Origin: Xanthomonas citri pv. mangiferaeindicae
GTDB taxonomy: Bacteria > Pseudomonadota > Gammaproteobacteria > Xanthomonadales > Xanthomonadaceae
Reading direction: 5' to 3'
DNA: 64,000 nt
Assembly (NCBI GenBank): GCA_002240395.1
Contig: CP016836.1
Location: 1,240,001 to 1,304,000 of the forward strand
Both the position numbers and the translations under genes were made by a program. This document shows, in pieces, positions 42,530-51,099 of this stretch. Below the pieces are notes generated by a model. The model was not told the DNA's origin, did not search any database, and was given only the letters and a program-made list of their open reading frames with translations. The stretch's first letter is position 1; each line of letters begins with the position of its first letter.

Positions 42530-42865
42530 TTACTGCTTGCGACCCAGCGTCTCGAGGGCCTGGCCGACGCTGTTCTGCGAGGTCGAGGCATTGTTGGAGA
42601 GGAACTGCATGCGCAGGCTCTCGGCGGTGAGTGCGACCACGTTCGACGGCTGATCGCCGCCCTGGCCGATGACGTCCGAGAGGTTGGTGATGCGTGTGGC
42701 CTGCGCGTCGAGGGTCTGGCCCCAGGCACGCGACATCGCCTCGTACCAGCTCGAGCTGCCGCCGCCCGCACCGCCGGTGCGCGTGCCGCGGAGCGTGTTC
42801 TGATCGTTGTGCATCGATGCGCGACCGATGAAGTTGCCGATCGCGTCGTTGGAGATGGTGGTCAT
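42530..42865 (-). CDS. sctF: T3SS needle protein SctF candidate, extended
   Basis: A 111-residue protein between sctD and sctI, the prgI position of prgHIJK. Its C-terminal part fits the needle hairpin: a QPSN turn (compare PSDP of PrgI), then LTAESLRMQFLSNNASTSQN and SVGQALETLGRKQ. The N-terminal 38 residues are Gly/Thr/Asn-rich and make it about 30 longer than typical needles. It has an AGGAG ribosome binding site. If not the needle, it could be a related filament protein. The similar protein at 34635-35006 may be its paralogue. Confidence 0.6.
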   Translation of the reverse strand: MTTISNDAIGNFIGRASMHNDQNTLRGTRTGGAGGGSSSWYEAMSRAWGQTLDAQATRITNLSDVIGQGGDQPSNVVALTAESLRMQFLSNNASTSQNSVGQALETLGRKQ

Positions 42866-42929
42866 GTCGTGGCTCCTGTCGTCTGCAAAGGGGTGTTAGG
42901 CAACGAACGCGGCGCAATGCGCCTTGGGG

Positions 42930-44189
42930 TTACTGGGTGGTGGCGGCCGGACCGCCGTGGGCCGCACTGTTGCGGGCCGTCGCGACAACGCCGCGGCTGC
43001 CGGCCGTGACGCCGGCGACGACCTGTGTGAAGCGTGGATCGACCTGCTCACCGGTCGGCGCCGACGCGGTCGCGGTGTCGTCGAGCGTGGCCACCGGGCC
43101 GGGGGTGATCTTGACCAGGTCGCCGCGCGCATTGAGCACATGGGCGGACGCGCCGATGGAGATCAGCCGCCCCTTGCCGGGCAGCTCGTCGCCGGGCACG
43201 AAGCGCCGGCCGTCGGAGGCGATCAGATGCGGGTCTTCGCCGCGCACGATCGAGACGATGTGCGGCGGGGGCTCTTCGGGCGCCAGGCCTTGCGACGCGG
43301 TGCGCGGCACCTGGCCGTCGGGCGTGCGCGGCAGGATGCGCGCGACACCGGAGATCTCGCTGACCGCCCGCGAGCGGGCCAGGCGCTCGATCTCGGCGCC
43401 GTCTTCGAACTCGCCGACCACTTCGACATCGCCGTTGCCGGTGTAGCGGGCCTTCACCGGAATGCCGTGCCCGCGGAACATCTCGGCCACGTCGGCGGCG
43501 ATGTTCTCGCCGGTACGCAGTTGCAGCGACGCGGCGATGCCTTCGGCCTGGAGCTGCGCGCGCAGCCGTTCGAGCGTCGCGGCGCTGTCGACCGCGCCGG
43601 TCACCGACGGCCGTCCATCGACGCCATCGGAAATGCCCGGATTCATCACCCGGTGCTCCTGGAGCAACGCATCGAGCCGATCGCGCGGATCGACCGTGGT
43701 CTGCGACCCCGGCAGCACCGCAGCGAAGATCGCCAGCGAGGCGAGCGACAGCGCGGCGATGCCGGCAATCAGGGGCAGCCGACGCACGAAACCCGAGCGC
43801 CGCGGCGCCGCCTCATCGGGCGGCGCGAAGACTGTCACAAAGCCGTCCCAGTCCGGATCGTCCTCGCGGCCGAACGCGATTGCGGCCTCGCCCAGTCGCA
43901 CTGGCTGCACAGTGGCCAGTTCGACCGGATCGCCGGGCTCGACCTGGGTGGCGCCGACCTGGACCGGCGCATCGAGCGCGCGCACCAGGAACCGGCCACC
44001 GACCAGCGTCACCAGCGCATGGTGGCTGGCCACGCCGTCGTCGGCGAGGACGATATCGCAGTCCTCACCGCTGCCCACCAGGATCATTTCCTCGTCGCCA
44101 AGCACACGGCTTGCGCCAGCGTGCAGGCCGTCGACGATGCGCAGCACTTGGTGCACGGGCCGCGTCGGATTGTCGTTGCGTTGCGTCAT
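42930..44189 (-). CDS. sctD: T3SS inner-membrane ring protein SctD
   Basis: A 419-residue single-span protein. A cytoplasmic FHA-like domain (about 10-115, with GSGEDCDIVLADDGVASHHA) is followed by a TM segment near 135-158 (LPLIAGIAALSLASLAIF) and a periplasmic region with BON-like modules (ARYTGNGDVEVVGEFEDGAE). A long C-terminal tail is Ala/Thr-rich. It forms the outer of the two inner-membrane rings. ATG 44189 with GAGGA is chosen; the open frame to 44252 is unsupported. Confidence 0.88.
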   Translation of the reverse strand: MTQRNDNPTRPVHQVLRIVDGLHAGASRVLGDEEMILVGSGEDCDIVLADDGVASHHALVTLVGGRFLVRALDAPVQVGATQVEPGDPVELATVQPVRLGEAAIAFGREDDPDWDGFVTVFAPPDEAAPRRSGFVRRLPLIAGIAALSLASLAIFAAVLPGSQTTVDPRDRLDALLQEHRVMNPGISDGVDGRPSVTGAVDSAATLERLRAQLQAEGIAASLQLRTGENIAADVAEMFRGHGIPVKARYTGNGDVEVVGEFEDGAEIERLARSRAVSEISGVARILPRTPDGQVPRTASQGLAPEEPPPHIVSIVRGEDPHLIASDGRRFVPGDELPGKGRLISIGASAHVLNARGDLVKITPGPVATLDDTATASAPTGEQVDPRFTQVVAGVTAGSRGVVATARNSAAHGGPAATTQ

Positions 44190-44276
44190 GAGTGTCCTCG
44201 CTTGGCGTACGCTGCGCGCGGCACCGCGAACATCCGTGCGGCCCGGCGGCATGCGCCCCGGTTTGATACGACATGG

Positions 44277-46334
44277 TCACGCATTGATCTGCCCCGCCTG
44301 CACGATGCGCAGATCCGGTGCCAGTTCCTGGTACGAGAGCACCGGCAGGTCGAAGAAATCGACCTCCATGAGCTTGCGCAGATGCCTGCGCACGTCCAGC
44401 GAACACAACAGCACCGGTCGCACGCCGGGGGCTTGCCGGCCCAGGTGCGCACGCACCTCGTTGCCGAGCCGTCCGGCCAGTTCCGGAGAGATCGCAAGCT
44501 GGCTGGCACCGCCCGCCACGCGGACCGATTGCCGCAGCTTGTCTTCCAGTTCGGGATGGATCAACAGTACATGCAGCGTGCGCTCGTCGTCTGAATAGCG
44601 ATCGGCGATCTCGCGCTTGAGCGCGACGCGCACATATTCGGTCAACAGCACCACGTCCTTTTCGCGGCCACCGACATCGGTGATCGCCTCGAAGGCATCG
44701 CGCAGGTTGCGGATCGGCACGCCTTCCTCCGACAACCGGCGCAGCACGTCGGCCACACGTTGCGGCGCGACCACGCGCAGCATTTCCTTGACCAGGTCGG
44801 GGTAATCGCGCTGCATGCGCGCGAACAGGTTCGAGGTTTCCTGGATGCCGAGGAAGCCGCCCATGCGCCGGCGGATAGCCGCATCGGCATGGTGGGCGAG
44901 CACGTCGATGGGCGCCTGCGCGCCGTCGGCCTGCGCCTGGGTCCATTCGCCGGCGATCACCGCAGGATAGAAACCCGGCTGCTTGGCCGCACCGGCCGCG
45001 CTGGCCGACTGCGGCTGCAGCCAGGCGTCAGTGCGCAGACGCCCGGTCGCAATGCGCGCGCCGAACGCGGTCAGGCGGTACTCGTCGTCGGCCAGGGTCG
45101 GCACGATGCGCATCGACGGCGCCGGTACCGGCACGCCGTACTCCTCGCGCAGGCGCTGCGCGGTCTCGGCAATGCGCACCTCAAGGTTGTGCGCGCCCAG
45201 CGCCTGGGCGAGCGCTGGTGAGACCTGCAACTGCAGCGGCGCCGGCGGCGCCAGATCGTCGCGCTCGGTCGCCTGTTGCGCTTCGGCCACGACCTCTTCC
45301 TCGCTGACCCGGAACGCGCGGCGCAGCAGTTCGAACTGGTGGCGGTAACGCCAGGCGCTCAGGGTCAGCAGGCCGACGCCCAGAAACAGGAAGACCAGCC
45401 ACGGGAAGCCGGGCACCAGGGTCATCAGCAAGGCCAGGATGCCGGTGATCAGCAGCACGCGCGGTTGGCCCGCGACCTGGCGGGTGATCGCATCGCCCAG
45501 GTGGCGGTCGTCGATCTCGCCGGTGGTGCGGGTGACGACAAGGCCGGCGGCGATCGTCGCCAGGATCGCCGGGATCTGCGAAACCAGGCCATCGCCGATG
45601 GTCAGAATGCTGTAGACGTGCGTCGCCTCGGCCAACGGCATGCCCTTCTGCAGCACGCCGATGGCCAGGCCGCCAAGCAGGTTGATCAGGATGATGACGA
45701 TGCCGGCAATCGCGTCGCCCTTGACGAACTTCATCGCACCATCGAGCGAGCCATGCAGCTGGCTCTCGGTCTCGAGCAGGCGACGCTTGCGGCGGGCCTC
45801 GTCCTTGTCGATCAGGCCGGCGCGCAGGTCGGAATCGATCGACAACTGCTTGCCGGGCATCGCATCGAGCGTAAAGCGCGCGGCGACCTCGGCCACGCGC
45901 TCGGCGCCCTTGGCGATAACGATGAACTGCACCACGGTGATGATCAAAAAGACCACCAGACCGACGACCAGATTGCCGCCGGCGACCAGCGTGCCGAAGG
46001 TCTCGACGATGTGACCGCCTTCGGCGTGCAGCAGGATCGAACGGGTGATCGCGATCGAGATCGCCAGCCGGAACAGTGTGGTCAGCAGCAGCACGCTCGG
46101 GAAGCTGGAGAACGCGACCGGCGTGGGGATATAGATGCCCAGCAGCAGCAGGCCGAACCCGATCGAGATGTTCACCGCCACCAGCGTGTCGATGATCACC
46201 AGCGGCAGCGGCAGGATCATCACGCTGATGATGGTGACCGCCGCGAACGCCAGGATGACGTCGCTGTAGCCGAACTTGCCGCGGGGCGCGGCGCCGGCGG
46301 GCGCGCCGGTCAGGGTGGCGAGCAGGGCCTTCAT
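44277..46334 (-). CDS. sctV: T3SS export gate protein SctV
   Basis: A 685-residue FHIPEP-family protein with eight N-terminal TM helices and a cytosolic nonamer-forming domain. VNISIGFGLLLLGIYIPTPV, RLAISIAITRSILL, and the FHIPEP loop region AARFTLDAMPGKQLSIDSDL are clear, as is ALKREIADRYSDDERTLHVL in the C-terminal domain. ATG 46334 starts the conserved part. It precedes sctD by about 90 bases on the same strand, so it heads the minus-strand T3SS operon. Confidence 0.95.
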   Translation of the reverse strand: MKALLATLTGAPAGAAPRGKFGYSDVILAFAAVTIISVMILPLPLVIIDTLVAVNISIGFGLLLLGIYIPTPVAFSSFPSVLLLTTLFRLAISIAITRSILLHAEGGHIVETFGTLVAGGNLVVGLVVFLIITVVQFIVIAKGAERVAEVAARFTLDAMPGKQLSIDSDLRAGLIDKDEARRKRRLLETESQLHGSLDGAMKFVKGDAIAGIVIILINLLGGLAIGVLQKGMPLAEATHVYSILTIGDGLVSQIPAILATIAAGLVVTRTTGEIDDRHLGDAITRQVAGQPRVLLITGILALLMTLVPGFPWLVFLFLGVGLLTLSAWRYRHQFELLRRAFRVSEEEVVAEAQQATERDDLAPPAPLQLQVSPALAQALGAHNLEVRIAETAQRLREEYGVPVPAPSMRIVPTLADDEYRLTAFGARIATGRLRTDAWLQPQSASAAGAAKQPGFYPAVIAGEWTQAQADGAQAPIDVLAHHADAAIRRRMGGFLGIQETSNLFARMQRDYPDLVKEMLRVVAPQRVADVLRRLSEEGVPIRNLRDAFEAITDVGGREKDVVLLTEYVRVALKREIADRYSDDERTLHVLLIHPELEDKLRQSVRVAGGASQLAISPELAGRLGNEVRAHLGRQAPGVRPVLLCSLDVRRHLRKLMEVDFFDLPVLSYQELAPDLRIVQAGQINA

Positions 46335-46591
46335 GCGGCCGCCCCTTGGCACTGGAGCGCACGCACGCGCCGTGACGCGGGCACCGCGCAATTCCGCACT
46401 CCGCGCAATCTGGACTTCATTCGGCGCATCTGCCCCTGACCTCGTGCGTCACTTTTTGCCCTTGTACGATACCCTATGGATGTTAGGAAGTGGTCAACCG
46501 GATGTTGCAAGCGTGTCGCAAAGCCGGGCGCAAGCAATGTGAAGGCCGCGGGGTCGGGCTGGACCGGGGTGACGCCGGACGTCACGCAGAC

Positions 46592-47035
46592 TTAACGATC
46601 TCCAGCGATATTGAAGCGCGCGTCCGTGCGCGTTGCCGTCTCGTTGGCAGGTGCCAGGTCATCGGCCTCCAGATCGGTGACGAACGTCACGGATTGGGCG
46701 CCAACACCGATGGCGAACGATCGGCCCGCGCGCGACCGCACCACCACCAGCCGTTCCCGGGGACCGACCGGCAGGATCTGCACCACCGTCAGCGGCGTGT
46801 CCCCACTCGACAACCCATAACGACGGCGCAGCAGCCGCAACAGCAACAGCAGGCCAGCGATGATGAAGACCAAAGGCAGCACGATGGCCAGCATTTCGCC
46901 GACGAAGGAGTCGCTGGCCGACGCAGCCGGGGCGGCTGGCGCAGCGCTGGCCCATCCTGGCCAGCAAGCGATGGCCAGCAGGCCGGATGCCCGGCGCAGT
47001 GCGGAAGAACGGGACGGGCAGGCGGCACGGGTCAT
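46592..47035 (-). CDS. FliO/MopB-family protein in a T3SS cluster
   Basis: A 147-residue protein with a cleavable-looking N-terminal signal (ending WASAAP), a TM segment at about 50-68 (FVGEMLAIVLPLVFIIAGLL), and a cytosolic FliO domain: PLTVVQILPVGPRERLVVV then AIGVGAQSVTFVTDL. FliO is a flagellum-specific factor that helps FliP (SctR) assemble; injectisomes are not known to need it. Here it lies upstream of sctV on the same strand, divergent from the two-component genes. ATG 47035 is preferred to the GTG at 47056. Confidence 0.82.
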   Translation of the reverse strand: MTRAACPSRSSALRRASGLLAIACWPGWASAAPAAPAASASDSFVGEMLAIVLPLVFIIAGLLLLLRLLRRRYGLSSGDTPLTVVQILPVGPRERLVVVRSRAGRSFAIGVGAQSVTFVTDLEADDLAPANETATRTDARFNIAGDR

Positions 47036-47107
47036 GGCATCTTGGCGGGTGCGCACCGGAGCGGTGCCGGCCTACGTTATCAGCGCCGTGCGGGCCGCCG
47101 CTGCCGC

Positions 47108-48211
47108 ATGACAGGGGCAACGGGCCCGTCGCGCACCAGCCGCTCGCGGTCAGCGGGGCGCGGCGCGCAATCCGAAGCGCTGGCCGCCGTCCTGGCGGCT
47201 GTGCCGTTCGCGTGCGCCGCCTTCGATCGGCGCAGCGGCGCGCTGGTGGCCGCCAATCCACGCTTTTCTGCCGATCTGGGCGCGCTGCCCGGCCACGGCC
47301 AGCGTGATGCATTGCTGGCCAGCCTGTATGGCGATCTGACCGGCGAGGCGCGCGGTGAGGAAGTGCGCGCGCCGCACAGCGGCCGCTGGTATGCCCTGCA
47401 CTGGCGCGACCTCGACTGCGGCGGCCAGGCGTTGTCGCTGCTGACCGCGGTCGACATCAGTGAACGCATCGAGACCCTGGATTCGCACAAGTCACAGCAG
47501 GAGAAGCTGCTGTTCACCTCGCGAATGATGTCGGTCGGCGAGATGGCCGCCACCCTCGCGCACGAGCTCAACCAGCCGCTGGCGGCGATCGTGAACTACC
47601 TCAACGGCAGCCTGCGGCTGGTCGGCCAGGCCGGTGGCCCGGTCCAGGTCGAGCGCGCGCTGCAGGCCGCGCGCACCCAGGCCGAGCATGCGAGCGCGGT
47701 GATCGCACGCGTGCGCGAGTTCGTCCGCGCCCGGGAGCCGCGTCGCGACGCCCAGGAGTTGCCGCTGATCGTCGACACCGTGCTCGAGTTGCTGCGGCTG
47801 GAAGCCGAGCGTCAGCAGTTGCGCGTGGAACTGGCGCTGCCGGCCGCCCTGCCGCCGGTCTATGCCGACCGGGTGATGATCGAGCAGGTGCTGCTGAATC
47901 TGGTCAAGAACGCGATCGAGGCGATGCGCGAGGTCCCCGCCGCGCAGCGCGGCCTGCGGATCGAGGCCCGGGTCAACCTGGACGACGAGATCGAGGTCCG
48001 GGTCTGCGACCGCGGCCCGGGCCTGAGCCCGGCACAGAGCGAGCAGCTGTTCTCGCCGTTCTACACCACCAAATCCGATGGCTTGGGCATTGGCCTTGCG
48101 ATCTGTCGGTCGATCATCGAGTACCACGAAGGCCGGCTATTCTTCGAGGCCAGGGATGGCGGCGGCAGCGTGTTCGGTTTCACGCTGCCCACGCCCGACA
48201 GGAGGATCTAG
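47108..48211 (+). CDS. Soluble FixL-like sensor histidine kinase
   Basis: A 367-residue kinase without TM segments. A PAS-like domain (about 20-118, ending LLTAVDISERIE) precedes HisKA with phospho-acceptor His152 in TLAHELNQPLAAI, and HATPase with LVKNAIEAMRE (N box), CDRGPGLSP (G1) and GLGIGLAICRSII (G2). The subfamily pairs with FixJ/TodT-type LuxR regulators, as here. ATG 47108 fits the domain start. It is the first gene of the plus-strand T3SS block. Confidence 0.88.
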   Translation: MTGATGPSRTSRSRSAGRGAQSEALAAVLAAVPFACAAFDRRSGALVAANPRFSADLGALPGHGQRDALLASLYGDLTGEARGEEVRAPHSGRWYALHWRDLDCGGQALSLLTAVDISERIETLDSHKSQQEKLLFTSRMMSVGEMAATLAHELNQPLAAIVNYLNGSLRLVGQAGGPVQVERALQAARTQAEHASAVIARVREFVRAREPRRDAQELPLIVDTVLELLRLEAERQQLRVELALPAALPPVYADRVMIEQVLLNLVKNAIEAMREVPAAQRGLRIEARVNLDDEIEVRVCDRGPGLSPAQSEQLFSPFYTTKSDGLGIGLAICRSIIEYHEGRLFFEARDGGGSVFGFTLPTPDRRI

Positions 48212-48213
48212 CG

Positions 48214-48813
48214 ATGCCCGGCACGCCTTGCGTCTATCTGGTCGACGACAACGATGGCTTCCGCGACTCCACGGCCTGGCTGCTGGAGACGGCGAACTTC
48301 GAGGTGCGGGCGTTCGCATCCGCCGCCGCGTTCTTGACCGTATTCGACAGCACCCGCCACGGCGGCGACGAGTGCCTGGTCTCGGACATCCGCATGCCCG
48401 AGATGAGCGGGCTGCAGTTGCAGGACGAACTGCTGCGCCGCGGCTCCTCGCTGCCGTTGATCTTCGTGACCGCGCACGGTGACGTGCCGCTGGCGGTCGA
48501 GGCGATGCGCAAGGGCGCGTCGAATTTCCTGGAAAAGCCCTTCAGCGACGAGGCACTGGTCGAGGCGATCGGCCATGCACTGCGCCGCGAGCGCCGACAG
48601 GCGGGCGCGCCCCAGGGCGAGGCGCTGGCGAAACTGAGCCCGCGCGAGCGCCAGGTGCTCGACCTGGTCGTGGCCAGCAAGCCCAACAAGATCATCGCCG
48701 ACATTCTGGGTATCAGCATCAAGACCGTCGAACTGCATCGCGCGAACATGATGAGCAAACTGGGCGTACGCTCGTTGCCCGAACTGATGAAGGTGGCGCT
48801 TGGACATGGCTGA
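48214..48813 (+). CDS. FixJ/NarL-type response regulator
   Basis: A 199-residue regulator. The receiver domain has acidic pocket Asp11/Asp12, phospho-Asp58 in SDIRMPEMSG, VTAHGDV (Thr) and EKPF (Lys). The LuxR-type helix-turn-helix at the C terminus reads LSPRERQVLDLVVASKPNKI then LGISIKTVELHRANMM. Two bases follow the kinase stop, and its 3' end overlaps sctQ. A regulator inside the T3SS operon is likely to control it; LuxR-type regulators bind short inverted repeats, which would suit the CTAGGG-N4-CCCTAG sites. Confidence 0.92.
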   Translation: MPGTPCVYLVDDNDGFRDSTAWLLETANFEVRAFASAAAFLTVFDSTRHGGDECLVSDIRMPEMSGLQLQDELLRRGSSLPLIFVTAHGDVPLAVEAMRKGASNFLEKPFSDEALVEAIGHALRRERRQAGAPQGEALAKLSPRERQVLDLVVASKPNKIIADILGISIKTVELHRANMMSKLGVRSLPELMKVALGHG

Positions 48814-49849
48814 CTCGGGCGTATCGACGCCGCCTCGCACTGCGACTCCGCTGCGCGAGCGCATTCCCCACCTGACCGCCGCCCAGGCGCAGGCGCTGCG
48901 CGCGCTGCATCGTCGGCGCCGGCAGTGGCCGTCGGCCGCCGGCACGCTGGTCCTGCGCGAAGGCCGCCCCGGCGATCCGGCGGGCGTGTTCGAGCTCGAT
49001 GCCGATGGCAGCCGGGTGGGCCTGCGCCTGAGCGCAGCACCGGCGGTGGCCGATGAGGATGCGCTGCGCTGGCAGGACCACCAGGGACGGGCGCGCGTGC
49101 TCGCCTGGAGCCTGGCGCACGAGGCCGCGCTGGTGCGGCTGAGCGAGGCGCTGGGCACCTCGCTGCTGCCGCTGCCCGACCCGCCGCCGGCACCGGCGCT
49201 CGATGTGGTCTGGGTCGACTTCGAACTGCGTGCCGACGATGGCGCGTCGCTGACCGGCAGCCTGCGCGCGAGCGTCGACTGGCTGACCGCCGCGCTCGGC
49301 CGCGACGCGGCGACCGATGCCGCAGCCGCCGATACCGGCCACTGGCGCCAGTTGCCGGCGGCCGTGTCGCTGGCGTTGGCCGGCCCGCCGCTGACCGCCG
49401 CCGATCTGCGCGACCTGCGCCCCGGTGATGTGGTGATCGTCGGTTCGACCCGCCAGCCGACGCTGCACGCCGAGGCCGTCGGCCTGCGCTGGCCGATCCG
49501 GCCCGGCGCCGAGGGCTGGCGGATCGACGGCCCCCCGAGCCCCCAACCCCGATTCCAGGAGAGTGCCCCGATGAGCGACACCGACGCCCCCGACACCCCC
49601 GCCGCCGAGGCGCCCGCGCCCGTCGAGGACCCGGCCAGCCGCCTGCCGGTGGAGGTGGCGTTCGAGCTGGGCAAGGTCGAGCTGCGGCTGGGCGATGTCG
49701 CCGGCCTGCAGCCGGGCTATGTGTTCGCCCTACCTGCACATCTGGAAGGGGCGAACGTGACGATCCGCGCCAACGGCCGTGTCGCCGGCCAGGGTGAACT
49801 GGTCGCGGTCGGCGACACGCTCGGCGTGCGCCTGCTGTCCTGGAGCTGA
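48806..49849 (+). CDS. sctQ: T3SS cytosolic ring/pod protein SctQ
   Basis: A 347-residue SpoA-domain protein. The N-terminal part is divergent, SpoA1 is around 190-240 (LTAADLRDLRPGDVVIVGS) and the C-terminal SpoA2 domain is well kept: LPVEVAFELGKVELRLGDV with LVAVGDTLGVRLLSW. It makes the sorting-platform pods with SctK and SctL. ATG 48806 overlaps the 3' end of the response regulator. A strong internal start (49571) lies between the SpoA domains. Confidence 0.87.
   Translation: MADSGVSTPPRTATPLRERIPHLTAAQAQALRALHRRRRQWPSAAGTLVLREGRPGDPAGVFELDADGSRVGLRLSAAPAVADEDALRWQDHQGRARVLAWSLAHEAALVRLSEALGTSLLPLPDPPPAPALDVVWVDFELRADDGASLTGSLRASVDWLTAALGRDAATDAAAADTGHWRQLPAAVSLALAGPPLTAADLRDLRPGDVVIVGSTRQPTLHAEAVGLRWPIRPGAEGWRIDGPPSPQPRFQESAPMSDTDAPDTPAAEAPAPVEDPASRLPVEVAFELGKVELRLGDVAGLQPGYVFALPAHLEGANVTIRANGRVAGQGELVAVGDTLGVRLLSWS
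49571..49849 (+). CDS. SctQ-C, internal translation product of sctQ
   Basis: An in-frame ATG at 49571 follows an AGGAGAG ribosome binding site with good spacing and would give a 92-residue product (MSDTDAPDTP then the SpoA2 domain). Internal initiation to make SctQ-C is known for YscQ, SpaO and SsaQ homologues. The start falls exactly in the Pro/Ala-rich linker before SpoA2, as expected. Confidence 0.65.
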   Translation: MSDTDAPDTPAAEAPAPVEDPASRLPVEVAFELGKVELRLGDVAGLQPGYVFALPAHLEGANVTIRANGRVAGQGELVAVGDTLGVRLLSWS

Positions 49850-49852
49850 GGC

Positions 49853-50833
49853 ATGGACTTCAGCACGTTCTCGCCTGCCCTCGTCCTGGTGACGGTGGTC
49901 AGCCTGGCGCTGGCGCCGTTCGTGGCGGTGATGGTGACCTCTTTCACCAAGATCGTGGTGGTGCTGAGCCTGTTGCGTAACGCGCTCGGGTTGCAGCAGG
50001 TGCCGCCCAACGTGGTCATCAACGGCCTGGCGATCGTGCTGTCGATCTACGTGATGTACCCGGTGATCCTCGACGTCAACGCCGCCGTCGAGGCACGGCT
50101 CGAAGGGCGTCCGCCGCCGGCGTCGGTGCAGCGGCAGATCGATGCGCGCGCCCAGCAGCAGGCCGTGCGCGAGGGCCGCGCGATCGAAGTCCGGCCCGCC
50201 GCCCCGACCGCCGCGCCGCAGGCCGAAGCGACTGCGACCAGCCCGGCGGCGGCCGATGGCCTGGCCGCCGAAGCGCAGGCCCGCGGCCCGGCGCCCGATC
50301 CGATGTTCAGCGCGGTGCGTGGCGGCTCGAGCAACGACCCGCCCGAAGCGCGCGAGCCGGCATTGCCGGCGCTGGCCGAAGAGATCACCCAGCCGGCCGC
50401 GCCGAGCGCGGCCCCGGCGGCGAGCGGCGCATTCGACACCAACCGGCTGCTGACGATGATCGACGCCGGCAAGGAGCCGCTGCGCACGTTCCTGATCCAG
50501 CACTCCAGCGATGCCGAACGTGCGTTCTTCCTGCGCAGCGTGCAGCGCATGCTGCCGGCCGAGCGTCGCGGCGACCTGACGCCCGACGACTTCATCGTCG
50601 TGGTCCCCGCCTTCACCGTCAGCGAACTCACCGCTGCGTTCCAGATCGGCTTTCTGATCTTCCTGCCGTTCTTGATCATCGACCTGGTCGTGGCCAACAT
50701 CCTGCTCGCCCTGGGCATGATGATGCTCTCGCCCACGACGGTGTCGCTGCCGTTCAAGCTGCTGCTGTTCGTGCTGATCGATGGCTGGGCCAAGCTGGTG
50801 CACGGCCTCGTGCTCACTTACGGAACGACCTGA
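49853..50833 (+). CDS. sctR: T3SS export apparatus protein SctR with large insertion
   Basis: A 326-residue FliP/SctR protein. The family core is intact: TSFTKIVVVLSLLRNALGLQ and PPNVVINGLAIVLSIYVMYP at the N side, then EPLRTFLIQHSSDAERAFFL and VPAFTVSELTAAFQIGFLIF with LVVANILLALGMMMLSP on the C side. Between them, about residues 82-192 are Ala/Pro-rich, making it roughly 100 residues longer than usual (about 220). The insertion lies in the periplasmic loop. It ends one base inside sctS (TGATG). Confidence 0.93.
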   Translation: MDFSTFSPALVLVTVVSLALAPFVAVMVTSFTKIVVVLSLLRNALGLQQVPPNVVINGLAIVLSIYVMYPVILDVNAAVEARLEGRPPPASVQRQIDARAQQQAVREGRAIEVRPAAPTAAPQAEATATSPAAADGLAAEAQARGPAPDPMFSAVRGGSSNDPPEAREPALPALAEEITQPAAPSAAPAASGAFDTNRLLTMIDAGKEPLRTFLIQHSSDAERAFFLRSVQRMLPAERRGDLTPDDFIVVVPAFTVSELTAAFQIGFLIFLPFLIIDLVVANILLALGMMMLSPTTVSLPFKLLLFVLIDGWAKLVHGLVLTYGTT

Positions 50834-51099
50834 TGGGCGACGTCCTGGAGTTCACCAAGGAAGCGCTGTGGCTGGTGCTGCTGCTGTCCGGGCCGCCGGT
50901 CGCGGCTGCGGCGCTGATCGGCCTGGTGGTCGCATTCCTGCAGGCGGCCACGCAGTTGCAGGAGCAGACGTTTCCCTACGCGCTGAAGTTCCTGACAGTG
51001 GTCATCATGCTGTTTGTGACCGGATCGCTGATCGGCGGCACGCTGTATGTGTTCGCCGACCGCATCTTCCTCGACTTCCCCGGCCTCGTCCGGCGCTGA
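50833..51099 (+). CDS. sctS: T3SS export apparatus protein SctS
   Basis: An 88-residue, two-TM FliQ/SctS protein with LVLLLSGPPVAAAALIGLVV and TQLQEQTFPYALKFLTVVIM, the family consensus. It packs with SctR and SctT in the helical export gate. It overlaps sctR and sctT by single bases (TGATG junctions), so the three are translated together. Confidence 0.95.
   Translation: MGDVLEFTKEALWLVLLLSGPPVAAAALIGLVVAFLQAATQLQEQTFPYALKFLTVVIMLFVTGSLIGGTLYVFADRIFLDFPGLVRR

Noticed and set aside
46469..46497. A TTGACC-N17-GGGTAT promoter upstream of sctV on the minus strand
   Set aside because: The -35 is fair but the -10 is poor, so it was not listed as a feature. The gap also has no CTAGGG-type site.
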